Source: Acidimangrovimonas sp.
Lineage (GTDB): Bacteria; Pseudomonadota; Alphaproteobacteria; Rhodobacterales; Rhodobacteraceae
Assembly: GCA_030147905.1 (NCBI GenBank)
Contig: JASBUM010000389.1
Coordinates: forward strand, 1-11,569
DNA: 11,569 nt
Direction of reading: 5' to 3'
This document shows positions 1-6,721 of the stretch, piece by piece (position 1 is the stretch's first letter; each line of letters begins with the position of its first letter). The notes under the pieces are model-generated. The model worked only from the letters and a program-made list of their open reading frames with translations, searched no databases and was not told where the DNA came from. The translations under genes and the position numbers were made by a program.

Positions 1-509
1 AGAAGCAGCCCGTTCTGCAGGTCCTTGCGATTGTTCTCATGGACCAGCGCGTGATGCGCCCAGGTCGCCGCCGCGCCCGAACACAGCAGGATCAAGGTGT
101 TGATGATCGGCAGGTGCCACGGATCGAAGGTCTCGATCCCGGCGGGCGGCCAGACGTTGAAGGCCGCGGGCTCGGCCGCGCCGCCAGGGTACATGGCGTG
201 CTTGATGAAGGTCCAGAACCAGGCCGAGAAGAACATCACCTCGGACATGATGAACAGGATGAACCCATAGCGCAATCCGAGCCGCACCACCGGCGTATGG
301 TCTCCGGTATTGCCCTCGTGCACGACCTCGGCCCACCAGCCGAACATCACATAGGCAACCACCAGCGCGCCGATCAGGAAGATCCACGGCCCCTGCCCGT
401 GCATCCACAGGACACCGCCGAAAAGCATCACGAATGCACCCACCGCGCCCAGGAAGGGCCAGATGGAAGGTTGAAGGATATGGTAGTCGTGGTTCTTAGC
501 ATGCGCCAT
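1..509 (-). CDS. ctaE: Cytochrome c oxidase subunit III (aa3 type), C-terminal part cut off by the window edge
   Basis: Structural subunit III of the aa3 cytochrome c oxidase, an integral membrane protein that stabilises proton and oxygen handling by subunit I. The reading frame opens at the ATG at 509-507 and stays open to base 1, giving 169 residues ([20 protein letters not shown]...). The family is about 265-275 residues long, so roughly the last 100 are missing. Hydrophobic spans are visible at about residues 16-34, 40-58, 79-100 and 132-152. The family signature [16 protein letters not shown] is at residues 79-94; its Glu90 matches the DCCD-reactive glutamate of subunit [23 protein letters not shown] (119-138) is also typical. 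A GAGGGA ribosome site (519-524) lies 9 bases before the ATG. The gene follows ctaG after 28 bases and is probably the last gene of the operon seen here. Identification is essentially certain; only the end is unseen. Confidence 0.97.
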   Translation of the reverse strand, partial: MAHAKNHDYHILQPSIWPFLGAVGAFVMLFGGVLWMHGQGPWIFLIGALVVAYVMFGWWAEVVHEGNTGDHTPVVRLGLRYGFILFIMSEVMFFSAWFWTFIKHAMYPGGAAEPAAFNVWPPAGIETFDPWHLPIINTLILLCSGAAATWAHHALVHENNRKDLQNGLL

Positions 510-537
510 GGCGATCGATCCCTCGTCGGCTATTGCG

Positions 538-1119
538 TCATTCCTTCAGTGTCTTTCCTGCGGCCGGCAACAGGGCTGCCTGCCGTGTGGGCCTTGCGGC
601 CGCCTTGAACGAATAGGACAGCGTGATGCTACGCAGCCCGCGGGTGGCAGGATCCCGCGCGATGGCGGGGTCGAGATAGAAGGTGAACGGCAGTTCGGCG
701 CGCTGGTGCGGGCCCAGCCGCGGACCGGCGCCGCAACCGCAGGACAGCGCCTGCACATAGGGTCGTGCGCTGGCCGGGCTGACGCGGACCTGCGGCGATG
801 CCGATACCGTCCGGTCGGTGCCGTTCACAGCGGTGAAGAAGGCAACGCCGGTCTCGCCCAGACGCAACGTCATCCGCCGCTGCAGGGGCGCGAACTGCCA
901 GCCTGCGGGTGCCCGCGCGCCCGGCGTACCGCTGGCCGCATCGACCCGCACGACAAGCTTGCGCAGCAAGGGGTCAGACTGGCCGATCCCGGCCAGACGC
1001 GCCAGATGCGGAAGCGCCACCCAGCCGCCCAGCGCCATAGCGCCGGTCAGCCCCAGCATCGCGGCGCCATGCACCATGCGCCCCGCCCGGTGGCCCGTCC
1101 TTCTGCCCGCGCGCCTCAT
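538..1119 (-). CDS. ctaG: Cytochrome c oxidase assembly protein CtaG/Cox11 (divergent copper chaperone)
   Basis: Cox11 proteins are membrane-anchored periplasmic copper chaperones that deliver Cu(I) to the CuB site of oxidase subunit I. The 193-residue product has a basic N-terminus, one membrane span (about 15-37) and a Cox11 beta domain. Recognisable family blocks are [18 protein letters not shown] (73-90), [10 protein letters not shown] (96-105), [15 protein letters not shown] (143-157) and ITLSYSF (165-171). Two features are abnormal. The family's CFCF copper motif reads CGCG (Cys127, Cys129), and the membrane-proximal cysteine of the usual FCxVTGxG segment aligns with Ala40 in LARLAGIG. 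The C-terminus is also Ala-rich and extended. The start overlaps the stop of the preceding small gene by 4 bases (ATGA), which fixes the start. The position between ctaB and ctaE is the classical one. Family assignment is strong; full chaperone activity is uncertain. Confidence 0.9.
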   Translation of the reverse strand: MRRAGRRTGHRAGRMVHGAAMLGLTGAMALGGWVALPHLARLAGIGQSDPLLRKLVVRVDAASGTPGARAPAGWQFAPLQRRMTLRLGETGVAFFTAVNGTDRTVSASPQVRVSPASARPYVQALSCGCGAGPRLGPHQRAELPFTFYLDPAIARDPATRGLRSITLSYSFKAAARPTRQAALLPAAGKTLKE

Positions 1120-1283
1120 TCGACGATCTCCGTCGCCGGCGCCGGTGCCTGAGGCGGCAGGTTGCCGAGCTTGACCAGCGTCACCGCGAAAACCAGCACC
1201 ACGAAGAACAGCAACGCCGCCCCGATTCCAAGGTTGCGGCCCAGCCGGCGGCGGTGAATGTCATGTTCGCGCGCGATCGCCAT
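1116..1283 (-). CDS. Small single-span membrane protein of the cox operon (CoxF-like)
   Basis: A 55-residue protein starting MAIAREHDIHRRRLGRNLGI. It has a basic, His/Arg-rich cytoplasmic N-terminus, one hydrophobic span at about residues 17-38 (IGAALLFFVVLVFAVTLVKL) and a short Pro/Ala-rich tail ending in TEIVE. The start is fixed by translational coupling: its ATG shares one base with the TGA of ctaB (TGATG), and its own stop overlaps the ctaG start by 4 bases. Small proteins of this layout between ctaB and ctaG are common in alphaproteobacterial cox operons and are annotated as CoxF or as an oxidase assembly protein. A role in oxidase biogenesis is inferred from position only; I see no catalytic or metal-binding motif. 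A much longer in-frame upstream extension exists but lies wholly within ctaB in another frame and is not credible. Confidence 0.8.
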   Translation of the reverse strand: MAIAREHDIHRRRLGRNLGIGAALLFFVVLVFAVTLVKLGNLPPQAPAPATEIVE

Positions 1284-2215
1284 CACCAGCCCCCCATTCC
1301 GTAGTGGGTCAGCAGCGCCTGCCCGAGAATGGCGGCGAAATGGGCGAATAGATAATAGAGCGACAGCCGGAAGACGCGCTTTTCCACCCGGTAGCGATCG
1401 GCTTCGGCGGCGACCTCGTCGCGGCGGAATATCGTCCATGCACCGTGCAGGAACCAGATGTTGAACAGAAGCGAAACCGCAAGATAGAGCGGCCCGCCGA
1501 TCGCCGTGAAGGACACCGACAGCGCCACGGGCACCAGCGCCGCGGCATAGGCCAGGATCCGGCGCCGGGTGGCGGCGCGGCCATGGGTGACCGTCATCAT
1601 CGGCACCCCGGCGTTGGAATAGTCGTCCTTCATGAACAGCGCCAGCGACCAGAAATGCGGCGGCGTCCACATGAAGATCAGCGCGAACATCAGCACGCTT
1701 TCGACCGAGACCCCGCCGGTGGCGATGGCCCAGCCGATCATCGGCGGAAAGGCCCCCGCCGCGCCTCCGATGACGATGTTCTGCGGCGTCGAGCGCTTCA
1801 ACCACATCGAGTAGATGACGACATAGAAGAAGATGGTGAAGGCCAGCAGCGCCGCAGCCACGGCATTGGCCGTCAGGCCCAGCATGACCACCGCGAGCCC
1901 CGACAGCGAAAGCCCCAGCGCCAGGGCCTCCTGCGCGGTGACGCGTCCGCTGGGAACCGGGCGGTCACAGGTGCGGCGCATCTTGCCGTCGATATCGGCA
2001 TCCCACCACATGTTCAGCGCACCCGAGGCCCCCGCGCCCAGCGCCACGAACAGGATCGAGGCGATCGCGATCACCGGGTTGACCGGCACCGGCGCAACCA
2101 GAAGCCCCACCAGCGCCGTGAAGACCACAAGCGACATGACCCGCGGCTTGAGAAGCCGCAGGTAATCGCCGAGACCCGCATCGCCGGGGGTCGTGACCGC
2201 TCTGATGTCGCTCAT
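1283..2215 (-). CDS. ctaB: Protoheme IX farnesyltransferase (heme o synthase)
   Basis: UbiA-superfamily prenyltransferase (also called cyoE or COX10) that adds a farnesyl group to the 2-vinyl of heme b to make heme o, the precursor of the heme a in the oxidase encoded by this operon. It is an integral membrane enzyme. The product has 310 residues, close to the usual family length. The metal-diphosphate motif N-x3-D-x3-D is at Asn68, Asp72, Asp76 and is followed by RRTCDRPVPSGRV (80-92). The second family block YSMWLKRSTPQN is at 135-146, and DDYSNAGVPMMTVTHG is at 197-212. Alternating hydrophobic segments fit eight or nine membrane spans. The start ATG is preceded by GGAGAAG, a good ribosome site. 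The gene lies 55 bases downstream of ctaC, and its stop is coupled to the next gene. Nothing looks damaged. Confidence 0.97.
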   Translation of the reverse strand: MSDIRAVTTPGDAGLGDYLRLLKPRVMSLVVFTALVGLLVAPVPVNPVIAIASILFVALGAGASGALNMWWDADIDGKMRRTCDRPVPSGRVTAQEALALGLSLSGLAVVMLGLTANAVAAALLAFTIFFYVVIYSMWLKRSTPQNIVIGGAAGAFPPMIGWAIATGGVSVESVLMFALIFMWTPPHFWSLALFMKDDYSNAGVPMMTVTHGRAATRRRILAYAAALVPVALSVSFTAIGGPLYLAVSLLFNIWFLHGAWTIFRRDEVAAEADRYRVEKRVFRLSLYYLFAHFAAILGQALLTHYGMGGW

Positions 2216-2230
2216 GTCTTCTCCGTCGTC

Positions 2231-2256
2231 ATCCGGGCCGCTTCACCGGCCCGGAT
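2231..2256 (-). repeat. Perfect inverted repeat (hairpin) between ctaC and ctaB
   Basis: Two perfect 10-base arms, atccgggccg (2231-2240) and cggcccggat (2247-2256), are separated by a 6-base loop. In the minus-strand transcript the hairpin sits in the 55-base ctaC-ctaB spacer, just upstream of the ctaB ribosome site. There is no T-run after it, so a simple intrinsic terminator is unlikely. A role in stabilising the ctaC 3' end or modulating ctaB translation is inference. Confidence 0.7.
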
Positions 2257-2270
2257 CGCGCCCCATGGGG

Positions 2271-3218
2271 CTAGTTGTTGGCGGCCACCATCACCGGCGC
2301 CGGGGCCGGGCTGGTCGCCGAGGCGTATAGCTTCTTCGCGCCGGTGAGCCAGGCCTTGTAATCGGAATCATTCACCGCACGCACCTCGATGGGCATAAAC
2401 GCATGGTCCTTTCCGCACAATTCGGAACATTGCCCGAAATAGATCCCGGGCTTGTCGACCTTGAACCACAATTCCGCGATCCGTCCCGGCACCGCATCCT
2501 GCTTGACGCCGAAGGCCGGCACCGTCCAGGAGTGGATGACATCCGATCCGGTCACGCGCAGCACCACCGTCTTGCCGACCGGCACCACCATCGGGTTGTC
2601 CACCGCAAGCCGGAATTCGTCGGGCGTATAGCCGGCCTTGGCAAGCTTGGCCTTCATGGCGCCGTTCATGACGAAGGGCTTGACCCCGGCCTTCTCTTCG
2701 GCGCCGGTGATGGTTGCCGGGCTGCCGATCATGTAGCTGTCGAAGGCGAACTGCGGCTTGCCCGCGGCGTCGGCATATTGATAGGACCAGTACCACTGGT
2801 TGCCAGTGACCTTGATCGACACGTCGGCCTTCGGGATTTCCTCCTGCAAGAACAGCACCGGCAGCGAATAGGCCCCGATGATCACCAGGATCACGACCGG
2901 GATCAGGGTCCAGGCGATCTCCAGCGGCGTGTTGTGGGTGAACTTGGCGGGCTTCGGATTGCTGCGCTTGTTGAAGCGCACGACGACGTAGATCAGCAGC
3001 GCCGTCACCAGCAGCACGATGCCCAGCATGATGTAGCTGATCATGTGCTCCAGCCCCTGCACGTGCCGGGCCACGATCGTGGCGGCGGGCTGGAAGCCCG
3101 TCCCGCCGTCGACCGGCTGGCCGATCGCCCTGAGCGTTTCCTGGGCCGCGGCCGGGATCGCCACCGCAAGGCTGGCAACCACGGAACCGATGCCCGATAT
3201 CAGAATCGAGTGTCGCAT
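2271..3218 (-). CDS. ctaC: Cytochrome c oxidase subunit II (CuA subunit)
   Basis: Subunit II accepts electrons from cytochrome c at the binuclear CuA centre and passes them to heme a. The 315-residue product has a signal peptide ending around AIPAAAQ (residues 20-26). Two membrane spans follow, at about 59-82 and 101-123. A periplasmic cupredoxin domain holds the aromatic electron-entry segment GNQWYWSYQY (139-148) and the complete CuA ligand set: His229 (in DVIHSW), Cys264, Glu266, Cys268, His272 and Met275 (CSELCGKDHAFM). An insertion of about 35 residues between the second beta strands (162-200) is usual for Paracoccus-type subunit II. A purine-rich ribosome site (GAGGGAATGGGA) precedes the ATG. 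It is the first gene of the operon and is transcribed divergently from tldD. A trailing Ala/Pro-rich tail is probably trimmed or flexible. Confidence 0.98.
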   Translation of the reverse strand: MRHSILISGIGSVVASLAVAIPAAAQETLRAIGQPVDGGTGFQPAATIVARHVQGLEHMISYIMLGIVLLVTALLIYVVVRFNKRSNPKPAKFTHNTPLEIAWTLIPVVILVIIGAYSLPVLFLQEEIPKADVSIKVTGNQWYWSYQYADAAGKPQFAFDSYMIGSPATITGAEEKAGVKPFVMNGAMKAKLAKAGYTPDEFRLAVDNPMVVPVGKTVVLRVTGSDVIHSWTVPAFGVKQDAVPGRIAELWFKVDKPGIYFGQCSELCGKDHAFMPIEVRAVNDSDYKAWLTGAKKLYASATSPAPAPVMVAANN

Positions 3219-3286
3219 GTTCTGTTCCCATTCCCTCGCGGCTTTTTGATCCGCTTGTCGGAAGCGTCCCGATCGGGCGCCATCCC

Positions 3287-3314
3287 TTGTTTATAGCTTT
3301 CGTGAAACCATAAT
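3287..3314 (+). promoter_or_regulatory. Candidate sigma-70-type promoter for tldD
   Basis: TTGTTT (3287-3292) and CATAAT (3309-3314, five of six consensus bases) are separated by 16 bases. This is the most AT-rich patch in the 173-base ctaC/tldD divergent spacer, otherwise GC-rich. On the opposite strand the same patch offers TATTAT (3310-3315) as a -10 candidate for ctaC, but I see no good -35 for it. This is pattern matching only. Confidence 0.35.
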
Positions 3315-3341
3315 ACGGCCTAGCGGACAAGAAAAACCGCT

Positions 3342-3361
3342 GCGGCATGGTGCCGCTTTTT
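3342..3361 (+). terminator. Terminator-like hairpin with T5 tract in the tldD leader
   Basis: Arms gcggca (3342-3347) and tgccgc (3351-3356) flank a 3-base loop and are followed directly by ttttt (3357-3361). This is the geometry of a small intrinsic terminator on the plus strand. It lies between the candidate promoter and the tldD start, so it could act as an attenuator. A5 upstream (3332-3336) makes it partly bidirectional. The stem is only six pairs. Confidence 0.4.
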
Positions 3362-3391
3362 GATCTCGCTCAATGACAGGAAACCGACACC

Positions 3392-4813
3392 ATGGCAGAC
3401 GACCGATTTCGCCCTTTCGAGACCCATCTCGACCCCGAACGCTCGCTGGCGATCCTGCGCGAGGCGACGGCGGGGGGCGATGACGGCGAATTGTTCCTCG
3501 AACGGCGCCGGTCGGAGGCGCTGGTGCTCGACGACGGGCGGATCAGGACCGCAAGCTACGACGCCTCGGAAGGGTTCGGCCTGCGCGCCGTGCACGGCGA
3601 GGTCGCGGGCTATGCCCATTCCACCCATCTGACCGAGGCCGCGCTGCGCCGCGCGGCCCAGACCGCGCGCCTTGCGGTGGGCGACGGCGGCGGCACGATG
3701 GCACCGGCACCGGCGGGCACCAACCGCCGGCTCTACAGCGATGCCGACCCGATCGCCGGCGCGGCCTTCGGCGCGAAGGTCGAGACGCTTCGCGAGATCG
3801 ACGCCTTCCTGCGCGGGCTCGACAGCCGCGTGGTGCAGGTCTCGGCCACGCTGGCGGCCAGCCTGCAGGAGGTGGAGATCCTGCGCCCCGAGGGCACCCG
3901 GCTTGCCGACATACGGCCGATGGCGCGCATCGGAATCTCGGTCATCGTCGAGGAGCAGGGCCGGCGCGAAAGCGGAAGCAGCGGCGGTGGCGGACGTTTC
4001 GGGCTGGAAGGGCTGGTAGCGCGCGATCACTGGCAGGCAATCGCACGCGAGGCGCTGCGTATCGCGCTGGTAAATCTGCGGGCCGAACCCGCGCCGGCGG
4101 GTGTCATGGACGTGGTCCTGGGGCCCGGCTGGCCGGGTGTCCTGCTGCACGAGGCAGTGGGCCACGGGCTGGAGGGCGACTTCAACCGCAAGGGCACCTC
4201 CGCCTTCGCCGGACTGATGGGCCAACGGGTCGCGGCGCCCGGCGTGACAGTGCTCGACGACGGCACGCTGCCCGACCGGCGCGGCTCACTGTCGATCGAC
4301 GACGAGGGAACGCCCTCGGGGCGCACCATGCTGATCGAGGACGGCATCCTCGTGGGCTACATGCAGGACCGTCAGAACGCGCGGCTGATGGGCGTGCCCG
4401 CCACCGGCAACGGACGGCGCGAAAGCTATGCGCATGCGCCGATGCCCCGGATGACCAATACCTACATGACGGCAGGCGATGCCACGCCCGAGGCGATCCT
4501 GGCCGATCTGCGCGACGGGATCTACGCGGTGGGCTTCGGCGGCGGCCAGGTGGACATCACCAACGGCAAGTTCGTCTTCTCCTGCACCGAGGCCTACCGG
4601 GTCAGGAACGGGCAACTGGGCGCTCCGGTCAGGGGCGCCACGCTGATCGGCGACGGGCCGACCGCGATGCAGCATGTCCGCGCGATCGGCAACGACATGA
4701 GGCTTGATCCGGGGATCGGCAATTGCGGCAAGGCGGGCCAGTGGGTGCCGGTCGGCGTCGGCCAGCCGACACTGCTGATCGGGGGCCTTACGGTCGGCGG
4801 CTCCGCTGCCTGA
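3392..4813 (+). CDS. tldD: Metalloprotease TldD
   Basis: TldD is the catalytic half of the cytosolic TldD/TldE (PmbA) zinc protease, which degrades unfolded peptides and matures some ribosomal peptides and toxin-antitoxin substrates. The 473-residue product is close to the E. coli length. The zinc motif HEAVGH is at 253-258 (His253, Glu254, His258) in LLHEAVGHGLEGDFNRKG. Cys445 in GNCGKAGQWVPVGVGQPT is the likely third zinc ligand. The N-terminal domain contains DDGRIRTASYDASEGFGLRAV (47-67, typical of the family), and TGNGRRESYAHAPMPRMTNTY (338-358) is another signature block. The ATG at 3392 is preceded by AGGAAA (3378-3383) with 8 bases spacing. It is divergent from ctaC, an arrangement common in Rhodobacteraceae. 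TldE/PmbA is not in the window and must be encoded elsewhere. Confidence 0.97.
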   Translation: MADDRFRPFETHLDPERSLAILREATAGGDDGELFLERRRSEALVLDDGRIRTASYDASEGFGLRAVHGEVAGYAHSTHLTEAALRRAAQTARLAVGDGGGTMAPAPAGTNRRLYSDADPIAGAAFGAKVETLREIDAFLRGLDSRVVQVSATLAASLQEVEILRPEGTRLADIRPMARIGISVIVEEQGRRESGSSGGGGRFGLEGLVARDHWQAIAREALRIALVNLRAEPAPAGVMDVVLGPGWPGVLLHEAVGHGLEGDFNRKGTSAFAGLMGQRVAAPGVTVLDDGTLPDRRGSLSIDDEGTPSGRTMLIEDGILVGYMQDRQNARLMGVPATGNGRRESYAHAPMPRMTNTYMTAGDATPEAILADLRDGIYAVGFGGGQVDITNGKFVFSCTEAYRVRNGQLGAPVRGATLIGDGPTAMQHVRAIGNDMRLDPGIGNCGKAGQWVPVGVGQPTLLIGGLTVGGSAA

Positions 4814-4818
4814 CCGAT

Positions 4819-4847
4819 CCGGGCGGCGCCCGCCGGCGGCCGCCCGG
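4819..4847 (+). terminator. GC-rich hairpin just after tldD
   Basis: Arms ccgggcggc (4819-4827) and gccgcccgg (4839-4847) are perfectly complementary around an 11-base loop, starting 6 bases after the tldD stop. No T-run follows, so it is at best a terminator-like or transcript-end-stabilising hairpin. The rest of the 221-base tldD-dprA spacer shows nothing else I would call. Confidence 0.35.
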
Positions 4848-5022
4848 GCACAGGCCCCGGCCCTGCACGGCAAGGTCCGCGGGACATGTGGCGGCGGCGC
4901 GGGACGACGGCCCCGGAGATCGGCCTGAACATGCCGGGGACGGCGCTTGGTCTGTGGCTTGGCTCGCGCGCCTCGGCGATTCACCTCCTGTTAACCGCGA
5001 TCAGGGATCCTGTCGGCCGGAT

Positions 5023-5026
5023 GAGG
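5023..5026 (+). promoter_or_regulatory. Ribosome binding site of dprA (decides the start)
   Basis: GAGG lies 8 bases before the ATG at 5035. The open frame extends further upstream into tldD, but no ribosome site or family-like sequence supports an earlier start. Confidence 0.55.
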
Positions 5027-5034
5027 CGCGGCAG

Positions 5035-6390
5035 ATGGCTGGATCGACACCACGGACGACAATCCTCTCACGGCCCGGGACGTCATCGGCCACCCTCTCG
5101 CAGCCTTCGGCGGCGCATGACGCCGATGACCTGACCTGGCTGCGCCTCATCCGCTCGTACAGGGTGGGTCCGGTGACCTTTCACCGGCTGATCGAGGAAT
5201 ACGGCTGCGCGGGGGCGGCGCTCGAGGCGCTGCCGGGAATCGCGCGCGGCGCCGGGTTGCGCGACTATCGCCCATGCCCGGCGGGCGTCGCGGCGGCCGA
5301 ACTCGCAGCGGGAAAACGTGCAGGCGCCCGGCTCCTTCGGCACGGCGGCGACGACTACCCGAAGCCGCTCGCCGCCCTGCCGGACGCGCCGCCGGTGCTG
5401 TGGCTGCGCGGCCGCAGCGACAGGCTGAACCGGCCGATGATCGCGCTGGTGGGCGCGCGCAATGCGTCCAGCCTGGGGCTGCGCATGGCGCGCAGGCTGG
5501 CGCGCGCATTGGACGAGGCAGGCTTTGCCGTTGTGTCGGGACTGGCGCGCGGGATAGACACCGCCGCCCACGAGGGCGCCCTGCCCGGCCCGACGATTGC
5601 GGTGCTCGCGGGTGGTGTGGACGCCATCTATCCGGCCGAAAACACCGATCTCGCGATGCGGATCGCCGGCGACGGGGGACTGTTGTCGGAACAGCCGCCG
5701 GGCTGCGCGCCGCAGGCACGCCATTTTCCGGCGCGCAACCGCATCATTGCCGGCCTGTGCCGCGCCGTCATCGTGGTCGAGGCTGCGCAGCGTTCGGGCA
5801 GCCTCATCACCGCGCGGCTCGCGCTCGAACAGGGGCGCGAGGTTCTGGCCGTACCGGGGCATCCGCTGGATCCGCGTGCGGCAGGCTGCAACCTCCTGAT
5901 CCGAGAGGGCGCGGTTTTGTTGCGCGACGCAGAGGATGCGATCGAAGCGCTCGGCCCCGCGCTCGCCACGCCGTGCGTGGCGGCCACGCCCCCACCGGGG
6001 CCGACCCCGCGCGAGGAGCCGCCCGCCGCCGCCGATGACCATTCACGGAGCGATCGCGGCCGGCCGGCCGAGGCCACACCCCGTCGCCGGGATGGCCGCG
6101 CGGGTTCCTCTGGGCCCCAGCCACACCAGCCCCCGTCGCAGGTGTCCCCGTCGCAGCAGCCCCCGTCGCAGCTGCCCGCGCCGCCCTTGCCCGCGGACCC
6201 AGTTGCGGACCATGCCCGGGACATTCACGCCGCGATCCTCGGGCGGCTTGGCGCCAGTCCCACCGCGGAGGATCAGCTCTTGCGCGATCTCGCCCTGCCA
6301 CCCGCGCGCGTGGCACAGGAACTTCTGGCGCTGGAACTCGACGGCCGGATCGAACGTCGCCCCGGCGGCTTCCTGGCGCGGCTGCACTGA
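5035..6390 (+). CDS. dprA: DNA-processing protein DprA (single-strand DNA binding, RecA loader)
   Basis: DprA binds incoming single-stranded DNA in the cytoplasm and loads RecA during natural transformation; it is also kept in many non-competent bacteria. From the ATG at 5035 the product has 451 residues. The N-terminal helical region (WLRLIRSYRVGPVTFHRLI, 35-53) is followed by the Rossmann-like core from about 134 to 305. Core motifs are ALVGARNASSLG (137-148), VVSGLARGIDTAAHEGAL (166-183), TIAVLAGGVDAIYPAEN (187-203), FPARNRIIAGL (231-241) and EAAQRSGSLITARLALEQGREVLAVPG (249-275). A C-terminal winged-helix domain spans about 393-451. Between core and winged helix lies an unusually long Pro-, Ala- and Arg-rich linker (about 310-392) with a three-copy five-residue repeat. 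The upstream ORF extension would overlap tldD and is rejected. Placement before topA is conserved in alphaproteobacteria. Confidence 0.95.
   Translation: MAGSTPRTTILSRPGTSSATLSQPSAAHDADDLTWLRLIRSYRVGPVTFHRLIEEYGCAGAALEALPGIARGAGLRDYRPCPAGVAAAELAAGKRAGARLLRHGGDDYPKPLAALPDAPPVLWLRGRSDRLNRPMIALVGARNASSLGLRMARRLARALDEAGFAVVSGLARGIDTAAHEGALPGPTIAVLAGGVDAIYPAENTDLAMRIAGDGGLLSEQPPGCAPQARHFPARNRIIAGLCRAVIVVEAAQRSGSLITARLALEQGREVLAVPGHPLDPRAAGCNLLIREGAVLLRDAEDAIEALGPALATPCVAATPPPGPTPREEPPAAADDHSRSDRGRPAEATPRRRDGRAGSSGPQPHQPPSQVSPSQQPPSQLPAPPLPADPVADHARDIHAAILGRLGASPTAEDQLLRDLALPPARVAQELLALELDGRIERRPGGFLARLH
6130..6174 (+). repeat. 15-base tandem repeat, three copies, inside the dprA linker
   Basis: Units cccccgtcgcaggtg (6130-6144), tccccgtcgcagcag (6145-6159) and cccccgtcgcagctg (6160-6174) differ only at the first base and the last codon. 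In the dprA frame they encode PPSQV, SPSQQ and PPSQL (residues 366-380). The unit is a multiple of three, so copy number can change without breaking the gene. Confidence 0.9.
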
Positions 6391-6442
6391 CCGCCTCCTC
6401 GCATGCGCCCTTCGGGACGGGAACGGCACGCATGTCCCCGAC

Positions 6443-6476
6443 CAGACACCTGGGGCGATCAGACGCCTGGCGCGAT
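6443..6476. repeat. 17-base tandem repeat, two copies
   Basis: cagacacctggggcgat (6443-6459) is followed immediately by cagacgcctggcgcgat (6460-6476); 15 of 17 bases match. It is noncoding and lies in the dprA-topA spacer. Confidence 0.85.
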
Positions 6477-6537
6477 TCCGTTCCGGACCGACGGGGTCGG
6501 GCTAGGTCGCCCGACGCGGGCGCCGGATCCGCGCACC

Positions 6538-6589
6538 GTCACTGGCCCCGGTCACTGGCCCCGGTCGCTGGCCCCGATCGCTGGCCCCG
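6538..6589. repeat. 13-base tandem repeat, four copies
   Basis: gtcactggccccg occurs at 6538-6550 and 6551-6563 (identical), followed by gtcgctggccccg (6564-6576) and atcgctggccccg (6577-6589). A decayed start of a fifth unit may follow. The 13-base unit is not a multiple of three, which fits a noncoding spacer. Confidence 0.93.
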
Positions 6590-6655
6590 GCCGGGCCACG
6601 CGCCCCGACGACGGCGGAAGGGCGCGGCGTCGGGCGGTTCGCGGCGGGGCCTCCA

Positions 6656-6683
6656 TTGACATCCCCGCGCATTCCCCCACATT
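6656..6683 (+). promoter_or_regulatory. Candidate promoter of topA
   Basis: A perfect -35 hexamer TTGACA (6656-6661) is followed after 16 bases by the weak -10 candidate CACATT (6678-6683). A start near 6690 would give a leader of about 30 bases. Weak -10 boxes with strong TTGAC elements are common in alphaproteobacteria. The ribosome site AAGAGG (6711-6716) precedes the ATG by 5 bases. Confidence 0.5.
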
Positions 6684-6721
6684 GGCCCGGCCAAGCGAAA
6701 GGCATGATTTAAGAGGTTTTC

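Larger units (their letters stand above)
6391..6721 (+). other. 331-base dprA-topA spacer
   Basis: No convincing gene is present on either strand. The spacer contains a two-copy 17-base repeat, a four-copy 13-base repeat, a small inverted repeat (ccgac/gtcgg, 6488-6500) and, at its right end, the topA promoter and ribosome site. No clear terminator for dprA is visible. Confidence 0.7.

Noticed and set aside
1445..2347. 300-residue plus-strand open frame antisense to ctaB
   Set aside because: Its product is dominated by Arg, His and Gln with no family resemblance, as expected for the antisense frame of a GC-rich gene; the minus-strand ctaB has all family motifs.
4990..4996. GTTAACC as a possible CtrA half-site before dprA
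   Set aside because: A CtrA site needs two spaced TTAA halves; only one is present, so chance is the simpler explanation.
4723..5034. Upstream extension of dprA into tldD
   Set aside because: It overlaps the conserved tldD C-terminus by 91 bases and encodes no DprA-like sequence, while a ribosome site fits the ATG at 5035.
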